The notes beneath the pieces are model-generated. The model worked only from the letters and a program-made list of their open reading frames with translations. It was not told the origin of the DNA and made no database searches. A DNA stretch of 64,000 nucleotides, from contig JBCAML010000005.1 in assembly GCA_038503075.1 (NCBI GenBank), forward strand, positions 1,550,001 to 1,614,000, read 5' to 3'. Below are positions 11,191 through 21,799 of the stretch, in pieces; position 1 is the stretch's first letter, and each line of letters opens with the position of its first letter. The DNA is from Gyromitra esculenta (taxonomy: Eukaryota; Ascomycota; Pezizomycetes; Pezizales; Discinaceae). A program made the translations under genes and the position numbers.

Positions 11191-13980
11191 ATGGCCGACG
11201 ACGAACCAGACTACTCCAGCATCCCTCTCGCTGATCGAGCTGTCCACAAGATTTGGAAAGTTCGTAAGGGAGCCTATGAAGAAGCCGCTGCGTGGGTTCT
11301 ACCTTCCCCGAGAACCGTGTCTTTTGCCTCAGTGCTAACAGCCTTTACAGCGACTTCGCAAGATCTCCAGACGAAAGTGATCCATGTTTCCAGCCGTGGC
11401 TGCACGACTCAGGTCTCTGGACCAAAATAGTACTGGATTCAAACGTTGCCGCTCAGCAGGAGGGTATTGCTGCGTTATGTGCATTTCTACAGTTTGGAGG
11501 GATGAATGCTTGTTTACGGTAAGGATATGGACTGCTCAGTTATTTCTACATTTGAGCTTTGGGCTAACCAGATTATAGAACACGATCTCATACAATCGGC
11601 CCCCTAGTGGAAAAAGGCCTGTCATCAACCCGTGCTGCTACTAAAGAGAAATCCTTAGAAGCCCTCCTCCTCTATGTAGAACTCGATACCCCAGCCCCAG
11701 TGCTAGAACAATTAGTCCCATACCTCTCTCACAAAATGCCTAAGATTATTGCAGCAACCTTAACCGCCGTAACAGCGATATACACCGCTTTTGGTGCACG
11801 AACCATTGATCCAAAACCTGTGTTGAAGGTTCTCCCAGGTGTCTTCGGGCATGCGGATAAGAATGTCAGAGCAGAGGCTACCAAGCTCTCTATTGAGCTA
11901 TATAAGTGGCTCAAGGACGCGATCAAACCGATGTTTTTCAACGACTTGAAGCCAGTCCAACAAAAAGAATTAGACGATGCTTTTGAGAAAGTTAAGGACG
12001 AGGTTCCCAAACAAGAAAGGTTATTACGATCACAACAAGCAGCTGGAGTACCAGATGAGGAGGTTGAAGAGGAGGTTGAGGTTGACGCATTTGATTTAGC
12101 TGAACCCGTGGATGTCCTCGCCAAATTGCCAGAGGAATTTTACGAGAATGTTGGCTCTACAAAATGGAAAGAGCGAAAAGAGGCATTGGAAGCTCTCTTC
12201 GCTATCATGAATGTGCCAAGGATCAAAGATGGTGATTTCCACGAGATTGCAAGATCGCTGGCCAAGTGTATGAAGGATGCGAACATTGCGGTTGTTACAG
12301 TAGCGGCAAACTGCGTGGAGTTGTTAGCGAATGGACTGAGAAGAGGGTTTGGGAAATACAAGGGCACCGTCCTGTCGCCCATCCTAGAAAGGCTGAAGGA
12401 GAAAAAACAGGGTGTGATAGACGCCCTTGCTAAGGCCTTGGATGCTGTCTTTGGAGCAGTATGTGACACTTCCAAGACCTGGAATCTCGTTTAATGCTGA
12501 TGACTGTTTACAGACCTCTCTTACGGATACTATCGAAGATATTCTAGAGTATCTCAAGCACAAGAATCCCAATGTTAAGCTTGAGACATTACGATTCTTG
12601 ACTCGATGCCTCCGTACAACACGCGACTTTCCTTCCAAACCCGAGTCCAAAAACATTGCTGAAGCCTCTGCAAAGCTGCTCAGTGACACTAGTGGTCCTG
12701 TCCGTGATTGCGCCGCCGAAGCCATGGGCACACTCATGAAGATCCTTGGAGAGCGACAAATGAACCCCTTCCTAGACGGCCTCGACGATATCCGGAAAGC
12801 TAAGATCAAGGAGTTCTTTGATGTAGCCGAAGTCAAAGCCAAGGAGAAACCGAAGCCAGTTGCACCTCCCCCACCGCCACCCGCAGCTGCAAAGGCTCCT
12901 GGTAAGAGAGTAGCCAAACCTGGTGCGAAACCGGTGAAGAAACCCCCACCGCCTTCTCAATATGCACAAGAGGAACCTGCAAAACCATCCAACGCTCCGC
13001 GGGCGATTCCAGGTAGCAAAATGGCGCCAAAAGCTTCAGGTCTCAAATTGCAGAAGAAACCGCTTGGTGCTGGTGCTGGTGGTGCTTTGGCGTCTCCGAG
13101 AAAGACGGCTCCTCCGAGAGAGTTGACTCCGGAAGAGGAACCAGCCCCCCCCCCACCGAAAACGGCATTTGGAGGTAGAGGCTTGGCAAGCCGGCAACTG
13201 TCAAGAGAGGTGCCAGCAACTCCTAAACCAGAATCTGGGATGGGTGCGGTTGAGAAAGCAGAGCTAGAGGAACTGCGAGCAGATAAAGAACGATGGGCGA
13301 GGCAGCTGCAGGAGGATAAATCCGAGAAAGCACTACTGTTGCAAGAAATAAATGATTTGCAGCTGCAGGTACGAATTTTCGTAACTACCACCAACAAACA
13401 CATCCTTCTTTCGCAGCGTAAAAATAATAGGAATAGATTTTACTAACAATTCATATTGATATAGAATGCACAATTGATCGAAGAGCACACGCGCGACAAC
13501 CTCGCCATCCGCGCCAAAGAAGCACAATTAGTCCGTGCCCGCTCAGACGCTGAAACTGCACAAGAGCAGGTACAAAAGCAGCAACGCGAAATCGAACGCC
13601 TTAAGCGCGAGCTCGCGAGAGCCGTACGTCCTACTTCCCCAGCGCCAACCGACCTCTCAGAACACATGTATGGACGTGATACTGTCCTCCCAGGCTACGC
13701 GGCACATGGAGGACGAGGAGGATTGGACACCAATAGGAATAGTTTCCAGTCTACTTTCTCAGGTGCAGACGAGAAGGAGAATGGATCCGTCATGGGCAGG
13801 GGAGAAAGGATGAGTCCTAGCCATCAGTCGGAGAGTGGAAGGGAGAGTTCTGCCGGAACTAGAGGTGGTACGGATAACATCGAGAGCTGGAAAAGGGCAG
13901 CGGAGGTCACGAGCCAGTTGAAGCTCAGGATTGAGCAGATGAAGGCGAAACAAGGGCTAGCATCAAGAGGGCAGCGATAG
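11191..13980 (+). CDS. STU2: XMAP215/Dis1-family microtubule polymerase (Stu2/Alp14)
   Basis: TOG-domain protein that binds tubulin dimers and speeds plus-end growth at spindle poles, kinetochores and cytoplasmic tips (family knowledge). Five exons: 11191-11291, 11351-11518, 11579-12458, 12514-13368 and 13465-13980, giving 839 residues. All four introns have clean GT/AG ends and keep the frame. TOG1 spans about residues 1-230 (starting MADDEPDYSSIPLADRAVHK; the inter-HEAT segment contains SNVAAQQEG). TOG2 spans about 265-500 (STKWKERKEALEAL). A basic Pro/Lys/Ala-rich linker (about 505-640) follows for lattice binding. Then come a coiled coil (about 655-730) for dimerisation and a conserved C-terminal motif (SWKRAAEVTSQLKLRIEQMK). 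Two TOG domains plus coiled coil is the normal fungal layout. Confidence 0.95.
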
Positions 13981-14719
13981 ATGATATGTAGTAGGTGATA
14001 ACAAGGAGGAAGAAAGAAGCGCTGAGTTATGATAAAAATGACTGCTACGAGCTAGTATTGTTTTTTTCCTGGTGTCTGCGTTTGTTGCTATCTGTAGAGG
14101 TTCTCTTTGCAGCTTTTCACTACCCTATTCTCTAGAGTGGAATTACTCACCGACTTAACCCCTTTCTCATACATTTTTTTACTTTATTGACCTACCTTTT
14201 AAGTTATTTTAGTGTTGCTTTTTTTTTTCTTTTTTTTCTTTTCTTGTACCTGGATTGGGATGCTGCACTGGATGGTCAGGGGTCTTTTTTCCGGGGTGTT
14301 TCTGTGCGTGCTTCTGTATTTGTCTATTTAATTTAGGTTCATAGCAAGGGTTAAATTTGAATTCGCGGTAACTGATGCCGAAGCGAGAAAGCGAAAACAC
14401 TTCAAGACCCTTATAACATTTATGATACAAAGTCATAGACTATCACTCGTCGAACATCAGCAAACCCTCACGCGAATTCAGGAAATCTAAACGAGTGTAA
14501 CAGACCCACCAGTGACCTCGCGCAGTTGATATTCTTGGCGTCCCAGTACAGGACGATGATAGAATTCGAAGCAGTAAGGGCTCTCATTACAAAAAAAAAC
14601 CATGGCAAACTCGACACCGGGATCCCGAGTCTTAATTTGGAAATACCGGAGATCGGAATTACCGGAGATTCCACAACCAAGGCTGATTCTCTCTCTTTCT
14701 TTCAATACAGTGGTGTGTA
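13981..14719. other. Intergenic, STU2 3' flank
   Basis: Likely STU2 3' UTR first, then a T/C-rich stretch (14219-14247) and unremarkable sequence. TACCGGAGAT occurs twice 15 bp apart (14643 and 14658). One diverged copy of the recurrent ATCACTCG element is at 14432-14451. No gene seen. Confidence 0.4.
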
Positions 14720-14888
14720 CTCGGGTCAGGGGTGAAGTATTGGGACACCCTGGAAAGGGAGAACAACGCCGTGACGTAGCGAAATATTACGAAATGCAGT
14801 AGGGCACGGTGAAAACAACAGAGTGATACTGTGACCGCTCAGATCCGTGACACCCTAGTAGGTCCCAATACTTCACCCCTGACCCGAG
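14720..14888. mobile_element. 169-bp MITE with 27-bp perfect terminal inverted repeats and TA target site
   Basis: The left end (14720-14746, starting CTCGGGTCAGGGGTGAAGTA) is the exact reverse complement of the right end (14862-14888). A TA dinucleotide flanks each side (14718-14719 and 14889-14890). TA duplication plus matched TIRs marks a non-autonomous Tc1/mariner/pogo-type element. The 115-bp interior has no coding capacity and carries GACACCCT near both ends. Perfect TIRs suggest recent movement. No autonomous partner is in the window. Confidence 0.9.
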
Positions 14889-14890
14889 TA

Positions 14891-15603
14891 TGTGTGGAAG
14901 CCGTCGACGATCATAACCAGTTGCATGTTATTGGTTTACTCAACATATATGATCTAGGCAGTCCGGATTACTAAATAGATTTGATGTATAGGGGGTTTCT
15001 TACCTTAGTCCGAGTCTCCGAGAATAGGGTTTGTGGAGTCTAGGGGATATTACTACATGTAGTCAGAGGATTTAAAAGATTGATCTACGCTGTCTCTTAG
15101 GATGATACGTGTATGTAGAAATGGGCTCCGCTTGTAGTAGGCTGTGTTGTAATTTGTAAAGGGATCATACAACACATATGCGTGTAGTTTAGTTGTGCCA
15201 ATTGATCGCCAGCACCTAGGATGAGTAGAAGTGAATTCGTGAATCCGTGAATACATGTAGTAAAATAAAGATGATTCGAATAGAGTCTCCCAGAACGTGG
15301 TGTTTCTCCAGCTACGAAGTCAAGTGATGAAATATGCACCAGGGTGGGTTGCGAGGTCATCATTGCGCCAGTATATGCAGCGCCGGAGCACCGAAGTTTC
15401 GAGTATTTACGCGCTTAAGCTCCTTTAAACCTTAACTCCGCATCACGAAGCCATGGAGTTAGCGGGTCGATGGGATATATATAGAGTCTCTCCTCATCTC
15501 TCTTGTTTATTTTTCAATTCAACGTGCAACTACAGTATCTGCCTTAATTCTCCATCGAACACTATCATCTCCTCAGAGACATTCCAAAATACAGCAGTTC
15601 AAA
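14891..15603. other. Intergenic and promoter of the aldo-keto reductase gene
   Basis: Two copies of the palindrome TACATGTA occur (15054-15061 and 15252-15259). A strong TATA box (GATATATATAGAG, 15474-15486) lies about 120 bp before the next start codon and is followed by a C/T-rich leader. Nothing else is recognisable. Confidence 0.5.
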
Positions 15604-16860
15604 ATGAAGATGCAATACGCAAAGTATGTCCACCTCCCCCAGATAAGAGATAATATGGATAAAACGAAGCAATTGCACACGATAAGACTGACATTTCTCT
15701 CTCTAACACACAGCCTCGGCGCTAGCGGTCTCAAAACCTCCAAAGTCATCCTTGGCGCTATGTCCTACGGCGACCCAAAGTGGGCCGCCTGGGTCAAAAA
15801 CGAAGAAGAGTCGCTCCCACTTCTCAAAGCCGCCTTCGACCTCGGAATTAACACTTGGGACACGGCCGATATCTACTCGGGTGGTGCCAGCGAACGCATC
15901 ATTGGTAAAGCGATCAAGCAGTACAGCATCCCCAGGAGCCAACTGGTTATCTTGTCGAAATGTTATTTCGCTGCTCCTAAGGATCTGACTTCTCCCATAT
16001 GGCCTGACCAGACTTCAGCAGAATATGTCAATCAGGTTGGGTTGTCGAGAAAACATATCATCGACGCAGTAGATGCGAGCGTGGAAAGATTGGGGACATA
16101 TATTGACGTCTTGCAAATTCACAGGTATCTCTATACCCCCCCAACCCCCCCCCCGTTCCTCAACCTTAACGGCAAAAGAAAAAGCTAATTTATCATTACA
16201 TCCATAGACTAGATAGAGAAACACCAAAGGAAGAGATAATGAAAGCCCTCCATGATGTCGTCCAAAGCGGAAAAGTCCGTTATATCGGAGGTACGTCATC
16301 TTCATCCCAACCCACGCTCTCTCCATCCCACTAACAATATCCCAACAGCATCCTCTATGTTCGCCTGGGAATTTCAAATGCTCCAAAACATCGCCGAAAA
16401 ACACAATTGGACAAAATTCATCTCGATGCAAAACTACTATAACCTTCTCTACCGTGAAGAAGAACGCGAGATGATCCCCTACTGCAAGGAAACCGGTGTT
16501 GGGCTGATCCCTTGGTCACCACTCGCCCGTGGCGCTCTTGCACGCCCGTTTGATTCCCGCTCTACTCTACGTGAGACGTCGGATAGATACCTGGGTCAGC
16601 TTGTCCGTTCGCAGGAGGTGCAGTCTGATGAGGTGATTGTGAAGAGGGTGGAGGAAATTGCGAAGAAGCGGGAGACAAGTATGGCGATTGTAGCGACTGC
16701 TTGGGCGCTGAGCAAGGGTGTGCTTCCGATTGTTGGGCTGGGGAGTGTTGATAGGATTAAGGAGGCGGTTCAGGCGGTTCATTTTGAATTATCGGAGGAG
16801 GAGATCAAGTATCTTGAGGAACCTTACACTCCGAGGATGTTGAAGGGGATTCATTTCTAA
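15604..16860 (+). CDS. NADPH-dependent aldo-keto reductase
   Basis: Cytosolic oxidoreductase of the aldo-keto reductase superfamily, reducing aldehydes or ketones with NADPH. Four exons: 15604-15623 (only 20 nt), 15714-16124, 16208-16290 and 16349-16860, giving 341 residues, the usual size. The catalytic tetrad is present: D56 (WDTADIY), Y61, K89 (ILSK) and H143 (LQIH). The late [14 protein letters not shown] and IPWSPLARG motifs, plus the C-terminal GLGSVDRI cofactor loop, place it with the fungal YajO/versiconal-hemiacetal-acetate-reductase-like group. The substrate cannot be inferred: there is no biosynthetic cluster around it. The TATA box upstream suggests regulated expression. Confidence 0.93.
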
Positions 16861-17611
16861 GTATACTTCTGGTTAAGGGATTTGATAGTCTAGTAAATAG
16901 GCTGTATATGACATAAATTATATCGACGGATCTCCTTTCTATTAGCGTTTAGGTTTAATAAAAGCTTTCGTACCATCCTACGAAAAGGCACCTTCGTTGT
17001 TATATGAATCACTGCAGTGCACGCGCTAGAGGGCTTTTATCACGTAGAATCCCTCAAAAACTTCAAACCGCCAACTACTACGCTTCAATTATAAATTTCC
17101 CACGGAGTAAACCCAACTCAAATTTCCAGCAATTTAACTATTGGCAATCAGATCCTAATTAATATTAATTGAGGACCAGGACTGGTGTCTGTTATCCAGA
17201 GGCTCGATTGGCGTGGAGCGGAGCGTGGAATAGAACCAACACCTCAGCTTACTACTAAGCTTTAGACCAATTTTGGATGAGACTCTTATTCTCTAGGCTT
17301 TGCACAAACCGAGGGACTTCCAGTTACTCCCATTTCTCCAAATGGACCCTAGGTGGGTGTAGCTGGCTGCCTTCCACAGCGAGAATCGTATTTTATAACA
17401 CAGTAATCTTGCTAAAAACCGAGCACCTAACTCCGCTGATGGCTAAATAGCAACAATCCCTGATCCCACTGCTGAAAAGCAACCATAAAGCGTGATCGTC
17501 ACGTCACGTCAAAGCCCACAGCGTCGCGTCCCCCCCCCAATTCCGCCCCACCACAAAACATCACCGTCCAACTCACAGTCCCTCATTCCCACCCTCACCA
17601 CCACCGCAACA
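16861..17611. other. Intergenic between aldo-keto reductase and POP7 genes
   Basis: Probable reductase 3' UTR (TAATAAAAGC near 16957-16966 resembles a polyadenylation signal), then unremarkable sequence, then a C/A-rich leader with a C9 run (17531-17539) ahead of POP7. No gene or repeat recognised. Confidence 0.4.
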
Positions 17612-18277
17612 ATGGCTTCCTCGACACTAGACCAACCTCCCCCATCAAAAAAGCCACTCCCGCCAAGTACCTTAATCCCCTAAAATTCAACTTTAACGGT
17701 CACACAAGCTAACCCCCACGCAGACAAACGTATCCAAAAACGGCCCCTCCTCCACCCACCTATCCATGCTCCGCTCCATACCTCGCAAGATCGGACAATC
17801 TATATATCTGCTTCCACGCCTTTCATTTCTGCGGTTAAGCGAGTTGAGGGGTTTCTCTCATCTAAGGCGGGAGCAGGGGAGGGACATGGGGTGACTTTGA
17901 AAGCAACTGGGAGGGCGATTGATCGCGCGCTACAGGTCGGGTGTCATTTTATGGAGCGGGAAAGCGAGACTGTGGTGGTGAGGACGGGGACGGTGGAGGT
18001 TATTGACGATGTTGTTGAAAGGGTGGATTATGGAGACCTTGAGGAAACGACAAACACGGAGCTAAGGGATGGAACAGGGGCTGGAAAGAAACGCAAGAGG
18101 GGGGAGGAGGGTAGTAAAAGGGTGGAGAAAGATGGGGCCGAGAAGGAGGAAGAGGAGGAACATGCAGATATAGAAATGGGGGGTGAGAAGGGGCCCGAGG
18201 TGGAAGAAGAAATCTTTATGAAGTCCAGAAAAACTAGTATGGTTGAGATCATTATCACCTCTACGAAGGGTGGCTAG
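17612..18277 (+). CDS. POP7: RNase P/RNase MRP subunit Pop7/Rpp20 (Alba fold)
   Basis: Small RNA-binding subunit of RNase P and RNase MRP that pairs with Pop6 to bind the P3 stem of the RNA (family knowledge). Two exons: 17612-17666 and 17724-18277, giving 202 residues. The N-terminus (PPPSKKPLPPNKRIQKRPL) is the typical basic, Pro-rich Pop7 leader. The Alba core starts at TIYISASTPFISAVKRVE and continues through VTLKATGRAIDRALQVG and ETVVVRTGTVEVIDDV. An acidic/basic insert of about 60 residues (KKRKRGEEGSKR ... EEEEEHAD) precedes the last strand (TSMVEIIITSTK). That insert is long for the family. Without the intron the first exon would hit a stop, so splicing is needed. Confidence 0.87.
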
Positions 18278-18605
18278 ATACCGTGAAGCCCTCTTATACG
18301 CAGGCATGTACGATAGCTGTGAGTAAAGTGTAACTCAGTTTACCTTTTCTACGTATGATTGCAACACGCTTAGTGAAGCATAGGCTTTCATTCAGCAAAG
18401 AGGAGAAACTTATTTCCATAATACAGGTCTTACCTGATGCCTCATCCATAAACAAACACCAAGAAGCAATTAAAAGTCCAGAAAAGCAGAGAAACAAAGG
18501 CTAACATGAACGCCGCCCCCAAATAGCAAGGACCACCTTTTGACGTCTTACTCCAACTTTCCAAAATACGCAATCCCCAGGTCTCTTCACTGATCTTCCA
18601 TTCAG
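18278..18605. other. Convergent spacer between POP7 and the GRAM gene
   Basis: About 330 bp between two 3' ends, presumably overlapping 3' UTRs. No motif recognised. Confidence 0.4.
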
Positions 18606-19410
18606 TTATCGACCTGCATTGTCATACTGTCTTTGCATCTCCTCCGCAACACTTTCCCTCTGCACCTCCTCATACCCCGGTGGTGGGCCCGGCGGTGGGC
18701 CGCCATAACTTGCATTTGTATCCACCAGCCCTGGTGCACCCCCATCTATCGCTGGTGGCTCCTCGTAGGCTGGTAGATCTTCTAAATGCACCGCATCCAT
18801 CGAAGATCCTTCTGCTACCCTTCCGGACTCTCTAGCATTTTCCAGCGCCTGTAAGAATCGCTCCTTAACCCTTTCGAAAATGGTGTAAAAGTCGAATGCA
18901 CCGCCATCCTTGAATACGAGCTTCAGCTCGATCGCAGAGCTTACGGAAGGGATACCGCCACCGGGAACGGGCCGCACAACGGCGGTCCAGACGTTGGGGC
19001 CGAAAAAGGGCGCTGAGACGTGTGTATCGTGAAGATGATTTATAGGACAAGAGAATGACTGGAGATCTTTGGTGCGCTGAGAGGGAATGTAGACAATCTT
19101 TTTGTATCCGAAAAACTTAGTGCACCATAGTTTTTCCAGTATACCAATTAGCATGGGGTAGAATACATACCCGTTGGTTTGTAAGGTGTACTATTCCCGA
19201 ACTACTACTCAGTTTGATTGGGGTTGCACCAACAAGAGAGTTGGATGTAGATAATGAGAATGAGGTTCTTGTGGGAGAACTGTAGAGTTCCCGTTCGCCG
19301 GGGAGGTTGACGAATGCTTGCGGGTTGTTGTCATCGAGCATTACCCAGCTGCGGAATGAAAATTTCTTGCTTAGCTGCTGCTTCACTCCAGGTGTACTTT
19401 TAATCCTCAT
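18606..19410 (-). CDS. GRAM-domain WBP2-like protein with PPxY motif
   Basis: Related to WW-domain-binding protein 2. The GRAM domain is a PH-like lipid/protein-binding module, and the tail recruits WW-domain proteins such as Rsp5/Nedd4 ligases (family knowledge). Two exons: 19410-19171 and 19097-18606, giving 243 residues. The GRAM part runs from SWVMLDDNNP through GIVHLTNQR, then IVYIPSQRTKDLQSF and APFFGPNVWTAVV. The tail is Pro/Gly-rich with PPPGYEE, a PPxY motif. The chosen acceptor (AAAAAG, ending at 19098) gives the family reading NQR-IVYIPS. An upstream in-frame AG (CACTAAG) would add six residues. The ATG at 19410 leaves about 21 residues before the usual start, and a GTACAC...CGCAG stretch there looks like an intron, so the N-terminus is uncertain. 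Confidence 0.82.
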
Positions 19411-19723
19411 CTTTTGTGCTTTGGGTCTGCTTGCCTGCCTGCCTGCTGGAACGGGTCAAACTCACTTTATAGACATGACGGGCTAGTTGGACGGCTCCCC
19501 GAAACTCTTAGGCCTGCTTGTGGTCTTAGGACGTACTTTTATAAATATAGGGTAAAAAGGTGCTCGTGACACTATGGTGGGTGGTTTGTCTGGTATCGCA
19601 GAGCGCGGTTACGCTAAATATGCCAGGCAGTGAGCACAGATGTGATCTCGTCACTAGCCGGCGGGAACACAGGGAGGGTTAAAGACGCCAATCCAGTTCC
19701 TGGGGAGGGGACTGAGGGGAAAT

Positions 19724-19754
19724 CGATGGGACGATGGGACGATGGGACGATGGG
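19724..19754. repeat. CGATGGGA tandem repeat, about four units
   Basis: Three perfect 8-bp units plus a fourth with one mismatch, head to tail. Confidence 0.9.
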
Positions 19755-19890
19755 TGATCTCACGACGTTGAACCGGGTTGTGGGGGAGTTGGTGTGGTGG
19801 ATCAGAGGAGGGGTTCCTGGTTGATCATGGGTTGGCTATCGATATCAGGTCAGTCCTTGTGCGGGATGCTGCATGTGTGATCTTCTTGCC

Positions 19891-19942
19891 TTGTCTTGTC
19901 TTGTCTTGTCTTCCCTGCCCTGCCCTGCCCTGCCCTGCCCTG
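19891..19942. repeat. Compound microsatellite: TTGTC x4 then CCCTG x6
   Basis: Two perfect pentanucleotide arrays follow each other within 2 bp. Both are strongly strand-biased in C/T versus G/A. Confidence 0.95.
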
Positions 19943-21799
19943 TGCTTCTGATATCGACGCTGGGAAAACAGAAACCCGCTGGGACTTGCAGGATGTTGCT
20001 GTGGATAGGCATCCATCTATATACACTCCAAGGACGCTGAAGATACATCTCCTCCTCTGCTTTATGCCTCTAGCACCGGCTCAGTTTCCTGTGTCGCTTT
20101 CTTCGCACGATTACGTACATGACCTCACAGTGAGCCAAGTCACGCCCCAGTCTCGCAAGTCGCAACCACGGGACGGGATTTTAGCCTTTTCCTTCGCGTA
20201 TCGCAAATCGAACCGACGAGTTGCGAATTCGAAACAACTAACAAGGAGCGACCCTGTTCTCCCCGCCCCACAGTCTAGACCAAACATTCAAGCCACGACA
20301 AAACGGTTAAGCAGCAGCAGCGACAGCAGCGAGGCCGAAAATCCCTCTCCTCCACAAGGCATGCACCTAGCATCTTGGTGTAGCCATGCCCAGACCGACA
20401 AACTCTCCATGGAAAGCAAGGGAAACGTGGCAAGAGGAGGAGGGAAAGTATCCAGCATTTAGCTAGGCTAGCAGTACGAAATATCACAAAAAAAAACCAG
20501 TAACAGTTCAGTAACTACATATATACTATATGTATCCTTCGCTGCATCACCAACTTGGTTTACTAGTGCGGGACAATGGGGAACTCGGAGAATCTAATCG
20601 AATCTACCGTACACGCAGCTTTGGCCTAGCAGCTGTAATATAAATTTGGGGTAGATAAGCGTTGGGATTAAAACGTAGCTTTGCTTGTAGAGATGTCAGG
20701 CGTTGCCGAGATGAAGGATGCTGGCCGCCAACGCTTCCTGTTCGTCAACGAACGCTGCAGCACCCGCATCCTCCATGATGAGCAAAATCCCGCACGAGCG
20801 GGACGTTCCTACTACGCTTCAATTCGTGTAATCAATTGTGTTTTTCTAATACCTCCGTAAACACCCAGCATCACAACATATCACCCGCTCTGGCGTACAA
20901 GTACACATACCCATGGTGAGTGAATGGAATAAGGCGTATCGCTTTTTTGCTCGCTTATTTCACAATGAGAAATCGTGTTATTAGGAAATAGCCCTCTACA
21001 AGCAATTATCAAGTGACAAATTAAGTCCTGCTAGAGAGTTTCGCATTTTCATGTAGTTGTAGGCTTTTGAAGTTTTAGATTTTTAGTAGTAATTTAGTAG
21101 AGACCCTCTCCCCAAAAAGTAAAATGCAGTGAGGGCTGGGTTGCACTACGCATATACGTGTAGGGACACCTTAGACGAGTCATCCACTTGGGTTTTGTTC
21201 ACGCTATAACTCTGGTTGCATGTGGCATTCTTGTACCCTTTAAAAACAATGAAACAATGATTTAAAAAAAATAAAATAGACGAGTCATCCACTATAGTAC
21301 ATATGTAGTTTCGTGTTGGACTATACCAAACTTTCGATTTACTTCGCAGGGGCAGCTCAACAAATAGTTCCTGGATATATGCGGCTGATACACTGAGAAT
21401 TTTTTCCATTTTTTCGCTTTCTTCGCTTGTATCCCCTGTTTCAGACTATTTTCGCTCCAAAAAAAATCGTACCAACGAGTTTCCTCAAACAAACAATCAA
21501 AGGGAATAAGGAAAACCAATTCAGACCAAGTAGGCTAGGGAAAGCAGTCTCAACCAAATACCCGTTCACCTAAACCAGTATTACACTTCCTTGCATCCTC
21601 GCTGAATACTAATGCCTTCTCAACAGTAGACAACTAATCAAGCAAAAGGAAAAACCAGACAACAGGAGTAATAATACATACATCGTTAGGGAAAAGGAAA
21701 TGACCTCAAAGGCACAAATTCACGCAGTATTTTTAATCTTCAACTTTTTCGTATTGGATTTTCAGAAAAAAAAAGGTAAAATAAGAAAGTGTATCGGTA

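Larger units (their letters stand above)
19411..21799. other. 2.4-kb non-coding region with simple repeats
   Basis: It contains a CGATGGGA tandem (19724-19754), a compound pentanucleotide microsatellite (19891-19942) and a 17-bp direct repeat pair (21172-21188 and 21277-21293). Open frames here are short and of poor composition. A 48-codon ATG frame at 20693 with a possible 43-nt intron was considered and not accepted. The right end presumably holds the YTH gene 3' UTR. Confidence 0.4.

Noticed and set aside
20693..20998. 48-codon ATG frame (starting MSGVAEMKDAGRQRF) with a possible 43-nt intron extending it to a stop near 20985
   Set aside because: The intron would be shorter than any other in the window, the spliced protein matches nothing, and the upstream region has no promoter signal.
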